From Blattamonas nauphoetae (Eukaryota; Preaxostyla; Oxymonadida), in assembly GCA_033064195.1 (NCBI GenBank), contig JARBJD010000130.1, forward strand, positions 124,001-188,000: a stretch of DNA of 64,000 nt, read 5' to 3'. Below are positions 32,762-44,787 of the stretch, piece by piece. The notes below the pieces were generated by a model, which had not been told where the DNA came from, ran no database searches, and saw nothing but the letters and a program-made list of their open reading frames with translations. Position 1 is the stretch's first letter, and each line of letters begins with the position of its first letter. Position numbers and translations under genes: made by a program.

Positions 32762-33828
32762 ATGTTTCTACTGAGAAAAATGGGAGTTTTGAACAAGGTT
32801 CTCAAGTAAGTTTCACCCAACAAGAGTTGTTCTTGCGAATGTTCCTCTCCAGCATCAATTAAAGTCATTATCCATGGTTATTGCTCTCGGACATAACCTT
32901 CTCCAAAGCAACGTCTCTCTCTCCGCCATTATCATCTCAGCGCTCTGCCTCATCGGATATGGCATCAGTTTCTTTGTCCCCATGGACTATCTCACCATGA
33001 CACTCCCAATAAGTGTCCTTGCTGCATCAATCACAACATTTTTCATGTCTATGCACTTCCACTTCCGTCAGCTTTTCATCTATGGATACACCCTTGCTTG
33101 GGGCATTCGCCTCCTTGTTCACCTCATCCGTCGCGCTGTTGCAGACAAATCTGATCGAAGACTTGATCCAGTTCGGAATAACTTCCTCCTTCGTGGACTT
33201 ACCTTCCTCGGAATGATCCTTCTTGCATTCTCGTTCACTCTCCCAACTGCCATGGTCTCTGCAATCAAGCCTTCATTTCTGCAGGGATGGACTGTCCGTG
33301 ATATTCTTGGTATTGTGATTTTTTCATTGATTGTCTGTAGGAATTGTGTTTTGGGTTGCTGGCTTTGTCATGGAGATTGTCGCAGACGTGCACCTTTTCT
33401 CATTCCGTCACAAATCAGAAAATGCTGGCAAGATCTGCAGAAGCGGATTGTGGGCACATCATCGCCATCCAAACTACATTGGTGAAGTTCTCCAATGGTG
33501 GGGTGTTTTCCTCCTGAGTACCCCCGCGATTCTGGGCGTTGAATGGCTCCTTGTCATTGCACCCGTCTTTTCCACAATCTGTCTCCTCTTTATCTCCGGA
33601 ATCCCACCCGCTGAATGGTCACTGAAGAAAGAATTCGGGAACACCGCAGAATACGAAGACTACAAAGCCGATTCTGGAATGTACATCCCGTGGTTTAAGT
33701 CAAAGAAAAATGCACCAGTCACTCCAAGTCAGCAAACACGTTCTTCTGAGGTCACAGATCGACAGAACAAACTGCAGCAAAGAAATCGACTTGCTGAGGG
33801 TGAATCATCGGCTGCGGTTGGAATCTGA
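32762..33828 (+). CDS. DUF1295 / steroid 5-alpha-reductase-like integral membrane protein
   Basis: Exons 32762-32797, 32853-33309 and 33341-33828 with introns of 55 and 31 nt give 326 residues ending in TGA. Several hydrophobic helices are followed by GLWAHHRHPNYIGEVLQWWGVFLL, the signature of the DUF1295 family, related to steroid reductases and isoprenylcysteine methyltransferases (RHPNY...E..WWG). The motif lies near the active site and likely binds the cofactor. The C-terminal tail is hydrophilic (NKLQQRNRLAEGE). The substrate is unknown; ER membrane is expected. The first 12-codon exon is less certain; an in-frame ATG at 32874 could start a slightly shorter protein. The 31-nt intron is the shortest in the window and is required to keep the frame (DILG joined to IVFWVAGF). 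Confidence 0.85.
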
Positions 33829-34039
33829 GCCAGTTCTGTGACTGGTCGCACATAAGAAAGAATCTTTGAGTCTTCAGCTACAAGATGAAATTCAACTTCA
33901 CAATTCGATTTCATCTCTCTTCTTCTTGCATCCCTTCAACTTATTTTGGAAATTTAGTGAAACAAATTGGGCGGATCTTTATTTCATAAAAATCGTTCCT
34001 TCCCCCTCACTCAGCGGAGGTTTATGACCCAGCCGTTCG

Positions 34040-37000
34040 ATGCCAACGAAAAAATCACGGCACAAGTCCATGTTTGCTACCCTTCATCATCTTCTTACAA
34101 TCAAATCCTCCTCATCTTCTTCAAAAACTTTTGTCATTACTCCGTCATCACTTCAGACACAAGATGAGATTGATAAATTGACGATTGATGACGAGAGACC
34201 TCTCATTGATCATGTTAAGGCAGTGTTTATCCGCGGAAGTCAGTTCGAAAAAGAAACACTTATCACATCTCTTCCCTATTTCATTCGTCAATGTGGAGCA
34301 TCAATTTATCCATACCTACCTCAAGCTTTGGTGTGCATTTGCCTAAGCTCTTTTCATCATTCCTTTGTCAGGATGCAATCGCATTGAGCGATTCTTCGTT
34401 CAGATCTCAGGCAGCAGTTTCGTTTGCGGAGTGTATTTTCGACTCACTTATTCCTCCTCACATTGTCTCCACCTTAATTGGTCCAATTTGCCACCTGATT
34501 GTTGATTTCGAGGATCTTACGAGTATTACATATCTGGACCTCCTTGGAATCGCACTCGGTGCAAATCCGACCACGGTAAGTATCACTGATGTATGCTTCC
34601 TTCTGTTTCGTCAAATGTCAGGTTGCTGAGGTCTTTATTCAGAAGACTGAAGTTTTTGAGAAGGCGCCTGTCAAAATGGCAGCCTGTCGTGTGATGGCCA
34701 AATTTCTGCAATTTCTCGGAATCAGACTCAGTTCAAACACAAAATATGCAGATCTTCTCGTATCATCAACACCCGCGGATTCGCTAGGGCAACAGATGGA
34801 CGATTATCTCAAATCGTTGGTCGACTCTGTCGAAACAAATGAAAAAATCGCTCCATCATTCCAGCCATATCATTACCTGCCTTCTGCTACAACACTCCAG
34901 GCAGATCCAAACGTTTCGCAACAGCGCTTGCAAGGAAATTATGTCCTTTCATACTCAACCCCCGCCCTCCCTTTACCCGCCTTCTTTTTGAACGGTTCCA
35001 CACATCAATTGGTGGATGAGCCACTCTCATTCACCTCACTCTTCCCGCTTCAAACGTACACTGATCCGACACCTGTACAACCATCACAATCGAATCCACT
35101 CCATTTTCGCTGTCTCTCGCCATCCCACCACACTGCCCCAGTATTTCAAGCTGACTTCAATTCACTTCCATCGCTTCCTCCGGATAAAGGGTCTCCACAG
35201 TGCACAACGTCTTCGCCGACTGTCACTGTCATCAACAGTCTCCTGGCGAGAACACTCACACTCCTCAACGACCCTGAGCCCGAAGTTATACTCTCAATCA
35301 TCTCACATGCACCACCAACAGATCCCGCACTCTTTTCTGTCCAGGGCTTGTTCCCGACTTTGCCTCAATTCATCAATGAATCTGACACAAGACTCTCAAC
35401 ATCAACCTGTCTTCTCGATGTCATTTGTTGGACATGTGGACCAAACTGGATGTCTAAAAGTGTTCTTTCCAAATTGATTCAATTGATCAATCATAATCCA
35501 CCGGCTCCGAAGCAATCATCTTCAACCAAAGATTCAAGCCAATCACCACCAAAAACACGAATGATGACCGACCAAACCCGAAATACACGCCGTTCTTCTT
35601 CTCATTCGCTTCTTCTGAACAGGACTGCGTGTTGCTGTCTTTCCAGAGTCGCTTGTGTTCTGAGCAAGACGGACCGGATTAACCGAGTCTGGCAAACTGT
35701 TCTCCGAAAGGTTTTTGTGACTCAACAGAAGGAAAAGAAGATTGAGGACGAAAAGAAAGAGGATAAGACTCCCCAAAAAGCCAAAGGAAAGGACTCAGAC
35801 GTCGACGACGATATTTCTCTCATTTTTGTGTATCTCCGATCACTTGGGCACTTCTTGCTCTTGTTTGTTGGATTTGATGACATGCTTCATTGGAAAGACG
35901 ACAAAAACCAGAAAGACGACAAATCTTCGAAAGATTCGGAACAGAAGCCCGACAAGCAATTGGGAGTCCAAACAGTGAACAGCATTCTGTCATTTTATAA
36001 ACAAGCAACAACTGTCGCTTTGCATTCACCTCATCTTCCTTCCCCTGTCCCCCCTCCCTTCTCGCTTCTCCTCGATTGTGCGTATGTTTACCCTTCCCTC
36101 GTCCGCTTTGGTTCGTTCGCGCGTCATATCCATCTTCTTCCTCTTGTTGGCCAGCTGAGCTCGGGACAGACAGCGCTGATGCAGTTCACCCCTTTCCTGC
36201 AAATCCAGTTTAATGCTCTGATGGGAACAGAATCCGTTGATGCCAGAAAGACGCTCGCCAAGAGCTTTTCATGGATCTCAGAATTGGCCTCGATTATTTT
36301 GGAGAAAGAAGACAAAGCCGACAAGCGAGAAAAGGATTCCATACGCGCACCAAAACCCGACAACACATTCCTGTCTCGCCACAAGCTTTGGCAGCACATC
36401 CAATCACTGACAACCAAAGAAAGAGAAAAGGAGAGCGAACGGGTCTCGGGGTACATTTTGAAATCACTCGAACGGTTCCTGGCAGACTCGTCAGTGGCTG
36501 TCCTTGCTGAAGCTGTGCCTCAGCTCCCCTTCATCTTCCACTCGGTTACGTTCACAACAGAGCAGTTGTCTACCTTCACTCATCTTTTCATTCTGTTCCT
36601 CCAGCGCATCTCTCCGGTGATTGTGTTCAGTCCGGCAGCCTCCCGCCCGCCATCCCCTCCGTCTTCCCCACCCGGGCATGCGAAAGTGTCCTCTCCTCTT
36701 ATTCTGTCGTGGCGCCAGCTGGTCTCATTATTTCACACCATCCTCATCCTCCTCCCGCTCTTCTCTGCCCCTCAAATAGTTCAGTCTCTCCTCCCTTTCT
36801 TCCTTTCCTTTGTCCATCAGCCCCCGACAACCCTCTCCTTTGCCGCGTGTTATTCATTCTGTCGAACCCTCCGATCTGTCCGCAGCAAGCGAGTCCGAAC
36901 GGACGTCATGTCATGTTTGATCCTTGCTCTCGCCCATTCCAGCTCTGCCCGCCATCGTATCTCCTTCTTCTACATCTCCACCGCCTGTTTCCTCTGCTTC

Positions 37001-38377
37001 TCGCGGAAATGGTGCAAAATCACTGTTCTCCCGCCTCTTCTGGAACTGCTGCAAGACCCAGCCAAGGAAGTCGTTGTGAAGACAATGAAGCTCCTTCCTG
37101 TTTTGCGAGCCTCCCTCATCCTCCCTCAAGATCTGCACACACTCACTCAACTCACTCAGCTCCTCACCAAATTCCAAAAGTCCCCAAATCTTCTCATCCG
37201 ACGAACTGCGGAACACATCCAGGCTGACTGGAAAGCAATGGATTCTGCCGAGGGAGACACCACAATCGGTCTGGCTCATTCTCCCGAGATTGACGCAGTT
37301 CTGCAGGAGGAAGAGGAGAAACTCCAAAACGAGAGACTCAAGACGCAAGGGACGATCGATTCTGACGAACGAGAGCTCAGCAAAATCGACACGAGCGGGT
37401 GCTTCCAAAACGTGATTGCCGAGTTCGTCCCAACCGCTCTCCAATCCGTTCAGGTGATTGTGTCTTCCACTGCCTTCCCGCAGTTGGTTCCCGCGCTTGC
37501 CTCGTCCCCGATTCTGGCCAGTGTGAAGCCTGCCAAGTCACCCACCCCAAAACCCCAGCAGAAGCCAGCTTCACTCGTGATCCCACCCACAATCACCATC
37601 CCGTCAACATCCAACCCCGTCCCTCTCATCAAACCATCCAAACAAACCGGAATCCTTCTCTCAGACGGGACAGTTGCGTCGTCCATGCTGTCGTCGATCT
37701 CTCCCCCTCCCACTGTCCTCGCCTCCATCTTCTCCGCCCTCAATTCCCCCAGCACCCCCGTCCCAAGCCCTCCAATGTCCCCCAGTGCATCATACATCCC
37801 CAGCCCCACCTCTCAAACGCCCAAAGTGGAGAGCGAGCTGACAAGTGGGCGCCAAACGACGAGCGTCCCTGTCTCCTCCCTCTCATCCGTTCCCCTCTCC
37901 TCTCGCATCCCAAACAAGTCGTCCACTCTCGTCCATTCATTTTCATTTGTCCCTCCGTCGTCCCGGAAACCCACCGCGCACCCGTCACAGCCACACCACT
38001 CTCGTCCACACGGAACCACTCCCAGCCTTCCTCGGTCAAACTCTCTCAAACACACTGCTCACGTGGCCAATCTGATCGGCGATCCTGACAAGTCACAAGG
38101 ATCGAAGACAGCTCGTGCGAAACTCACAAACGCTGCACATTCAGAGTCTCCTGTGCCCAAAGCGAAACTGAGCAAGAGTCCGCCGATTTCTGTGAGGAAG
38201 CAGAGGGATTCGGTGACGGCACGGCACAGGGACACCCGGCACAGCGTGACTGGTGCGACCAAACTGCGGGAGAAGGACTTTGTTCTTCAACCAATCGAGG
38301 TGAAACGGAAGGCATCGCCGAAACAAATTCCGAGGCAAAAACCGGCAAATACGTCAAGTACTTCGACCAAAGTTTAA
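34040..38377 (+). CDS. Large HEAT/ARM-like helical repeat protein, possible phosphatase-4 regulatory subunit
   Basis: Exons 34040-34330, 34372-34575 and 34622-38377; introns of 41 and 46 nt; 1,416 residues ending in TAA. The first 200 residues form helix pairs of HEAT type (FEKETLITSLPYFIRQCG; SQAAVSFAECIFDSLIPPHI; VKMAACRVMAKFLQFLG). More repeats occur in the middle and near 37000-37250 (WCKITVLPPLLELLQDP, EVVVKTMKLLPVLRASL). They are interrupted by Lys/Asp-rich low-complexity inserts (35750-35970), and the last 350 residues are Pro/Ser/Thr-rich and basic, probably disordered. The layout, with a helical N-terminus and disordered tail, recalls PPP4R4-type regulatory subunits, but I can only support HEAT-like repeats. 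The role is likely scaffolding. Confidence 0.75.
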
Positions 38378-38622
38378 TTTCTTTGTTTCAACTGCCTCTT
38401 GTTTAATATTTTCAAAAGATTCTTCATTTGAATAGAATATCCGAATCATTAGATTATTTCGGTTATCTTTATTATGTGTGTCATGATTTCTCTGTTTTAC
38501 GTTTTTTATGAAAAGTGTGAGAACATCAAGATCGAACATACCACAAGGAGTTTTTACATCAATGCTGGAATCCTCATTCTGCAGTAAAATTGACTGGAGT
38601 GGAAGAAAGCGAGCCAACAAGG

Positions 38623-41600
38623 ATGACTTTCCCTGAATCATTCATCACATTAGATGCTCATTCGACGGTAACTCCAATGGAACCATCTGATCATCGAGAG
38701 ACAGCTACACTCCGACACACTTCCTTTATCGATCGTCCATCTCTTTCCACTGATGCAATTGGAGATCATGTAATCTTTTCGGTGATGGAAAATCGAGTTA
38801 GAGAAGTTTTATATGTTTATTTTCACATTTTCTTCTCAAGGTCGGAATTGCCAGCTTTACCCTTCAATCGTCAAAAATCCGTCTCCTTGAATATTCTGAT
38901 ACCCAAACATACTCCTATTCAGTCTTTTATATGGCTGAAGAGGCTCCAACAGAGGTATGACGCGACTCATTCACAAATCAAACTTCAGATCTTAATACCG
39001 ACGAACATGGTTGGTCTTCCACTAGCAACTCTTCTCCAACGCCTCTTTCCGTGTGCGGTTGTTGTTCCACTTGCAAGAAAATTCTATAACGATTCGATAG
39101 GATTGCGCAATCTCCAACAATATTCCTTCGACTCCTCACATTCACTAGCATCATTTTCACCTTCCCACTACTTAGCATTTGGTGCAGTTGCTGCATTGTT
39201 TCAATATGTTGAAATCATGTCAACATTCTGTTTCTTTCCACAGTCTCTCAGAGTCCAATTTGACACTCCAGCAAACCGTGTTCTGATGAATACCGCAACC
39301 GTTGAAGCATTGGAAATTGTGGAAAGCAACAAGATGAATCATCGACCACGTTTAAAACCGAAGTCAACTCCAACCAGCTCGCTCCTATCCTTCCTCCAAC
39401 ATACAAGTACTCCAACAGGAACCAGACTTCTCCGTGCCAACCTCATCCAGCCTCTCACTAATCTCGACACAATTAACTCTCGTTTGGATGGAATCAGTGA
39501 GCTTTGCCTCGCTGTCCAGCGATCTTCACTCCCTGATGATTCGCCAGATCTCCTCACTATTGCCTCATCGCTGCTGTCCAAAATGCCGGATCTTGACACG
39601 ATGATCAGTGCAATATCAACACACTCAAAGACGGAGTCAATTGCTTCATTCCAGAGAGGGTTACAGGCAATGGTCTGTCTCTTCCACTGTTCATTCCTCT
39701 TCAGGTGAACCTCCAACGAACTCTTTCGCTCCTCCCACAACTCACTAAACTCCTCTCGCCCATGAAGACCTCTCTCTTGCGTGAAATCGTCACAAACTTC
39801 TCGTCACCAGTTTTTGATGAGATCGTCGAACAGATCGACACGTCTGTTCTTACCCCTTCTCATTTTCTCAGAATATTCTCGGCAGAACGCCTCACACAAA
39901 TCGGAAAAGGATCCACCTCTTCCATCCATGCTCTCTCTCTCATCGTCCGTCCAAACGTGTCGTCTGTGATTGATCTCTCTCGCACTGTGTACGAGGAAAC
40001 CATGAACGATCTCAGGTCGCTCCTCCTCTCTTATCAGTCGACTTACTCAACATCTTCTCTGAAGCTTCACTTCGCAACAAAGCGAGGGGTATATCTGTCT
40101 GTTGCAACGGAAGAATTGAAGAAACTTCCTGAATCGTTCAACCAGCGTGTTAAACTCGGGAACAAACGAATGTCTTGTTCTACAGACGAGATCGCCTCTC
40201 TCAGCGTCCGCTGCAAGAAAAGTCTCAACGACATCATCGTCCACTCTTTCAACCTCATCAAACAGCTCCAGTCCACTGTTCGCTCCAACATCGGCCTCTT
40301 CTTCCGTCTGACAGAATCCATCTCTCTCCTCGACCTCATCGTCTCCCTCGCCACTGTTGCCCACACGAACCCATCGTATGTCCGGCCGGAGCTCAGCTAC
40401 AACGGACCGATCGTTCTCAAGCGAGCCCGTCATCCGCTTCGGGAAAAGTTATTGGAAGACGATTACGTGCCAAATGATGTATTCATCACTCCTGAACGAA
40501 ACATACAAATCGTCACTGGATCGAACATGAGCGGTAAGACATCTTATCTCCATCTTGTGGCATCCTTGACTGTCCTTGCCCAAATCGGGTCTTTTGTCCC
40601 TGCTGATTTTGCGTCACTGAGGGTTTTTGATCGAATCTTTGCTCGAATCGGAGATCGAAATGACCCTGATTTCGGGATGTTCCCTTCCTATCAGCCCTCA
40701 ATGTCAGCCATACCTATGCCGACTCCGACATCCATGGTGTCATCTACACAGGAAAGCCAAAGAAGAGGATCTGCGCCCCAGGGATCGCTGAACTCATCCC
40801 GAAGAAACACTCCTCTCTCATCCTTGTCCTCCACGCCAAATCGACAGACACTCCTTCCAGCATCGTCCACTTCATCATTCATGAGAGAAATGACTGAAAT
40901 TGCCTTCATTCTTCAGTCTTTCACTCCACACTCACTCATCCTTCTGGACGAGCTTGGAGCATCAACCGCGGAAGAAGAGGGACTTGGGATAGCTTGGGCT
41001 GTGTGTGAGACGTTTGCAGATTCACATTCCTCTCGATCGGTGTACCCAGCTGACTCAGCCACCCTCCATCCTCTCACTTTATCTCACTCTCTTGGTCCAG
41101 TCACGCTCTTCTCCACCCACTTTGGTGATCTCCAGCGATTGGAATCATTTCGCACAAACGTTCTAAACGTTCACATGGAAACAGTCAGGCGAGATCAATC
41201 TGCAACAGCCACGTTCTCTCGTGGGATTCAGTTCACCTATCAGTTGGAATACGGGGCTGCTCATACAAGAGACTTGGGGATCGAAGTTGCAGAGCTTGCG
41301 GGGTTTCCACAAACTGTTATTCAACAGGCAAAAGAGACAACGAAACGGCTTCATCAAACGCAGGGACAGAGAAAGCCATCGCCTGTTTCAAGTCAAATGG
41401 AATTGGGTGAAAAATTATTGTTTCTGACTGACTCAACGCTGGAAACAGATGAGATACGGCAATATCTTCGTGAACTCAAAAGATTATACGCATCAGTGCT
41501 GTCTGAGAGGGATATTCACAGACCGAATACAGTTCCAAAGGATGAAGCTGGTATTCCTGGGGAAGAAAGTGAAAGTGATGATGTGAGAGAAGTTGTTCCA

Positions 41601-42080
41601 ACACAAACCGTGACGAAGAAGAAAAGACCACATTCATCTGCAAGTTCTGATCACTCTCCATCTCCCAAAAGAACTCCAATCTCTGTTCTTCTTTCTACAG
41701 CTTCGTCACCGAACTCTCAGCAGCTCTCTTCTCCACAGCAAACGAAACAGCTTATCCTCCCCAACCACCCCACATTTGCGTTCAATACTCTCAACCAACA
41801 ATTACGTCGTCCTTTTCAACAGAAGGACAAGACAGAAAACATTGCACAATCTCCTTCGCAAGTGTCACCAACGATCGAGGATCATCGGAACATTTATGAA
41901 GGAGATAAGGGAGTACCAACACAATATTCCAGCGAGACTATCTCATCACCACCTATAACTAAGCAGAGTCCTCCTATTTCACACCATCCCCTCCTTTCAA
42001 CGACTTACTCGTTGTTTAACACTGTCACGAAATCGTTTGATTCTCAAAGAGCACAGCTTCCATTTGACCGTGAAGAATAG
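38623..42080 (+). CDS. MSH4: MSH4, meiotic MutS homologue
   Basis: Exons 38623-38805, 38841-38954, 38989-39672 and 39705-42080; introns of 35, 34 and 32 nt; 1,118 residues. Exon 2 gives VGIASFTLQSSKIRLLEYSDTQTYS, the MSH4-type opening; there is no mismatch-binding domain I. Connector, lever (TPTGTRLLRANLIQPLTNLDTINSRLD) and clamp follow. The ATPase has Walker A GSNMSGKT at about 599-606 and Walker B ILLDELGAS near 740, then STAEEEGLGIAWAVCE and LFSTHFGDL. MSH4 pairs with MSH5 to stabilise recombination intermediates in meiosis. Odd: a Ser/Pro/Thr-rich insertion of about 60 residues sits between Walker A and B, a second insert of about 25 residues follows Walker B, and the C-terminal 220 residues are disordered. 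The start Met is inferred; no upstream exon was found. Confidence 0.9.
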
Positions 42081-42285
42081 GTTTTTTTTGTATTTTTCCT
42101 TTTTTCTTTCTGATATTGCCCTCTCTTTTCCATAAATTGCATGAGATCACAAATCTAGTGTCTCGACAGGAAAATAAGGGCTGTATTCACTTCAGCAGTT
42201 TCTGGATATCAACCGCCAAAAAATTTCGATATTCAACAACGAGAATAGAGATTATATATATATTTGGATCCACGTTGTATAGATA

Positions 42286-42735
42286 ATGACTCTCTACATC
42301 AATTCTGCAAGTCTGTTCTGTCTTTTCACTCATCTTTCAGACGAAGGCATCGTTGTCTATAAATCTGTCGAAAAGTCCAAACCAATTTTTGCCGCTCCAC
42401 TCTCCTTCAGCTATGGCTCTCCAGAATTCTGCTCACCGACGACACCTGTTCATGCATCTCCACCCATTGAACAGAATGCAAACCCTCCCAGCTACCGATT
42501 TTTATTATCTGCCCCCAACACTACATCACAAAGGACACATTTTTGCATGGTCAACGAACAAATAGAGCCATCGTCTTTCTTCACACAATACCCGACTTTT
42601 TATTACCCCTTTCCTCTTCCACCCACACAACAACTTCGGGAAAATTCGCATCCAAATAAAAACTCATCTCTTGATGTGCCTTCCAGTGCATGTTCAACAC
42701 CATCACCAAACACAAACTCAACAGCTGACTCATAG
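42286..42735 (+). CDS. Hypothetical protein, Ser/Pro-rich
   Basis: A 149-codon ORF from ATG 42286 to TAG 42733-42735. The start is preceded by an AT-rich stretch. No domain is recognised; the sequence is Ser, Pro, Thr and Phe rich with a hydrophobic N-terminus. The stop lies only 4 bp before the left end of a 959-bp element with inverted ends, and a basic protein-like frame continues after the element (43699-43894). So the gene may have been cut in two by that element. It could also be a short genuine gene. Confidence 0.4.
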   Translation: MTLYINSASLFCLFTHLSDEGIVVYKSVEKSKPIFAAPLSFSYGSPEFCSPTTPVHASPPIEQNANPPSYRFLLSAPNTTSQRTHFCMVNEQIEPSSFFTQYPTFYYPFPLPPTQQLRENSHPNKNSSLDVPSSACSTPSPNTNSTADS

Positions 42736-42739
42736 TTCC

Positions 42740-43698
42740 CCGACCAAGCCGGACTTGTTCATCAAGTCGGACAAAGGGTAGGTATGTCAAGGATACCTCC
42801 TTATTTGACTGTAAAGTTGATTGATAATCGCTTTACGGCTTCAACAAAGAGTTTGAGAACGATCAGACCATTCATTGTATTTGTTCACTTCCCTCATCCA
42901 TTTTTGCTATTCTCACACAATAGCCAATCGAGCAAAGAGGTGAAGTGATTAAATAACATTTGGAACTATTTAGATGTATGTTCAGTTCATCCCCCCATCG
43001 AGGATGAGAATGGATCCATCGAAGAAGAAGTTGACGACGGAGAGTTTTGTGGGTGCCAATTGATTGTTTTCAGCCTCTCGCAACCAATTGAAGCGGATTC
43101 AGACGACTTGTATCATTTTGCTTGGAATGGAGAATGTGAATGAGATTCTGTTTGCCTCATCTCGGATCTACTGTGAAAAAAGTGAGGAAACCTTAAAATT
43201 GCAATCATAAGGCAGTTTGAGGAACACACCATCATTCCAAGATCCAAGTAGTTGGGATGAATGCCATTGGAGATCTTGTTGAGCATGCCATTCCGGAAGT
43301 GAACAGATTCCATCTTATTGAGAGGAATGAGAGATACAAACATCCAAAGACCTTTATCCTGCAGAAAGGTCGTCGGATGCGTGATTCTTGTGGGTCGGAG
43401 AAGACCTTCGTAGAATGAAAACAAGAACATTTTCAACCTCAAAATTGGTCTGTCAAGGTGCACATTATGAATATAGCGTGGAGACACATCACTAACATCA
43501 ATGCTGAAGTGAGTTTAGACCTCCGAGAACTGTGATGCATGTCCATTCAGGTTCGGATTTGAAAAAGCACCCATTGATCGTGTCTTTCTTCTCAGAAATA
43601 CCAATTTTTACTCAACACTCGCATATCGAAATGAAGAAATTATCATGCAACTAGAAAGTATTGTTGTCCTACCTGATGAACAAGTCCGGCCTAATCGG
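42740..43698. mobile_element. Putative 959-bp element with about 40-bp terminal inverted repeats
   Basis: The left end 42740-42778 matches the reverse complement of 43659-43698 at roughly 33 of 39 positions, with an identical core GCCGGACTTGTTCATCA. Each end is itself an imperfect palindrome. Inside, a minus-strand 124-codon ORF at 43113-43487 looks protein-like (RLKMFLFSFYEGLLRPTR, FVSLIPLNKMESVHFRNG) but has no known family and no transposase motif. No target-site duplication is obvious. A non-autonomous DNA transposon is the likeliest reading. Confidence 0.5.
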
Positions 43699-43894
43699 AG
43701 GACTATCAGAATGGACCACTCCGCTCAATCAAACACGACGTGAGAAGGAACGTCTGAGGCAGCAAAAACGAAGGCATCAGAGACGAGAGTTGGCCCGTGA
43801 GAACAAACGAATCACGACCAATACACTTTCATCACGGAATTGTCTTGTCGGTCGTGATTCTCCACCCCTCGACCTAACCATCACTCGAGAATAG
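43699..43894 (+). pseudogene. Basic protein-like fragment, possible 3' part of the 42286 gene
   Basis: The frame reads SEWTTPLNQTRREKERL followed by a strongly basic helix (RQQKRRHQRRELARENKR) and ends in TAG. Such a basic helix could be nucleic-acid binding. It begins at the right end of the inverted-repeat element and has no start codon of its own outside that element. Linking it to the 42286 ORF is inference. Confidence 0.3.
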
Positions 43895-44787
43895 GAAGAG
43901 CCTTCACCAACCTTCCATCATTCATTTGCAACGATTTTTTTGGTTACATGTGCATCTGAGACCCGTCCATTCCAAAACAATGAGACGAGGTCTCGATTAT
44001 GGTTCTGAAAGAAGAGATGAAGATAGATTGAGTAAATTTCCCGTGAATTGTGTCAAATAAACTAAATTATTGCTGTTATTCTCCTTTTTGTTTCTCATTT
44101 CGCCCTGTGAAGTGATCTTCCCCTCTGTTACTCTGTTGGGAGCGTTCTGAAAGAAGAGATGAGTTTCTATGTGACTTAGCTTTTGCCTTTTTCCCCTTTC
44201 CACCTTTTTTCTTTTTGAAACGCCTAGTTGTGGGGGTGGGTGGTGGTATATCTCTATCTTCATCTGGGTGAGAGTCTGAGCGAAGTCAAAACTGCCTGAG
44301 ATGACTTCTCTCAAATTTTACTCATATTCTGACTAAGGAGGAGCAATTGTCCGGACAAGGCAAGGCGCTGTCCGTCCTCGGACAGCGCCTAATTAGGAGG
44401 TCACTCCTCATAAGTCTCAACAATGGGAACGATCAACTCTTTTCGACGAAAATTGACTATACTGGAAAATTGAATCAAAAATCATGAAGTAAGTGTGAAG
44501 TCTTTGTCTTTCTTTATCATGGTCTCCTCAATTGTCAATGCTTCACTTTTTTTCATCTCACCACCGCACACAAGGCGATCTCGATCATAATCAAGCCATT
44601 CACATCTGATGGATAGATCATTTACACTCCAGTTAAATTGGACTGTTTACATGCTGACACAGCCTCAAACCTTGTCATCCCAGTCGACAAGGATTCAACA
44701 CCTTCCAAACCCAGCTTTTAAGCGAAAGATGAAGTGAATTCGCTTCAGATCGCCTGAACGCCTTCCGTTCTGAACCCAAAGATTCAG
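43895..44787. other. Intergenic, with strong hairpin and short direct repeats
   Basis: No gene is supported. A perfect 11-bp stem hairpin (GGCGCTGTCCG, loop TCCT) occupies 44364-44389 and is followed at once by the palindromic core CCTAATTAGG (44388-44397). A direct repeat beginning TTCTGAAAGAAGAGATGA occurs near 44003 and 44146. The hairpin shares its TGTCC and CCTAATTAGG parts with repeats at 30.3 kb. Confidence 0.5.

Noticed and set aside
38354-38641. 95-codon minus-strand ORF between the HEAT-like gene and MSH4
   Set aside because: It overlaps the 3' end of one gene and the 5' end of the other and shows no domain or intron structure.
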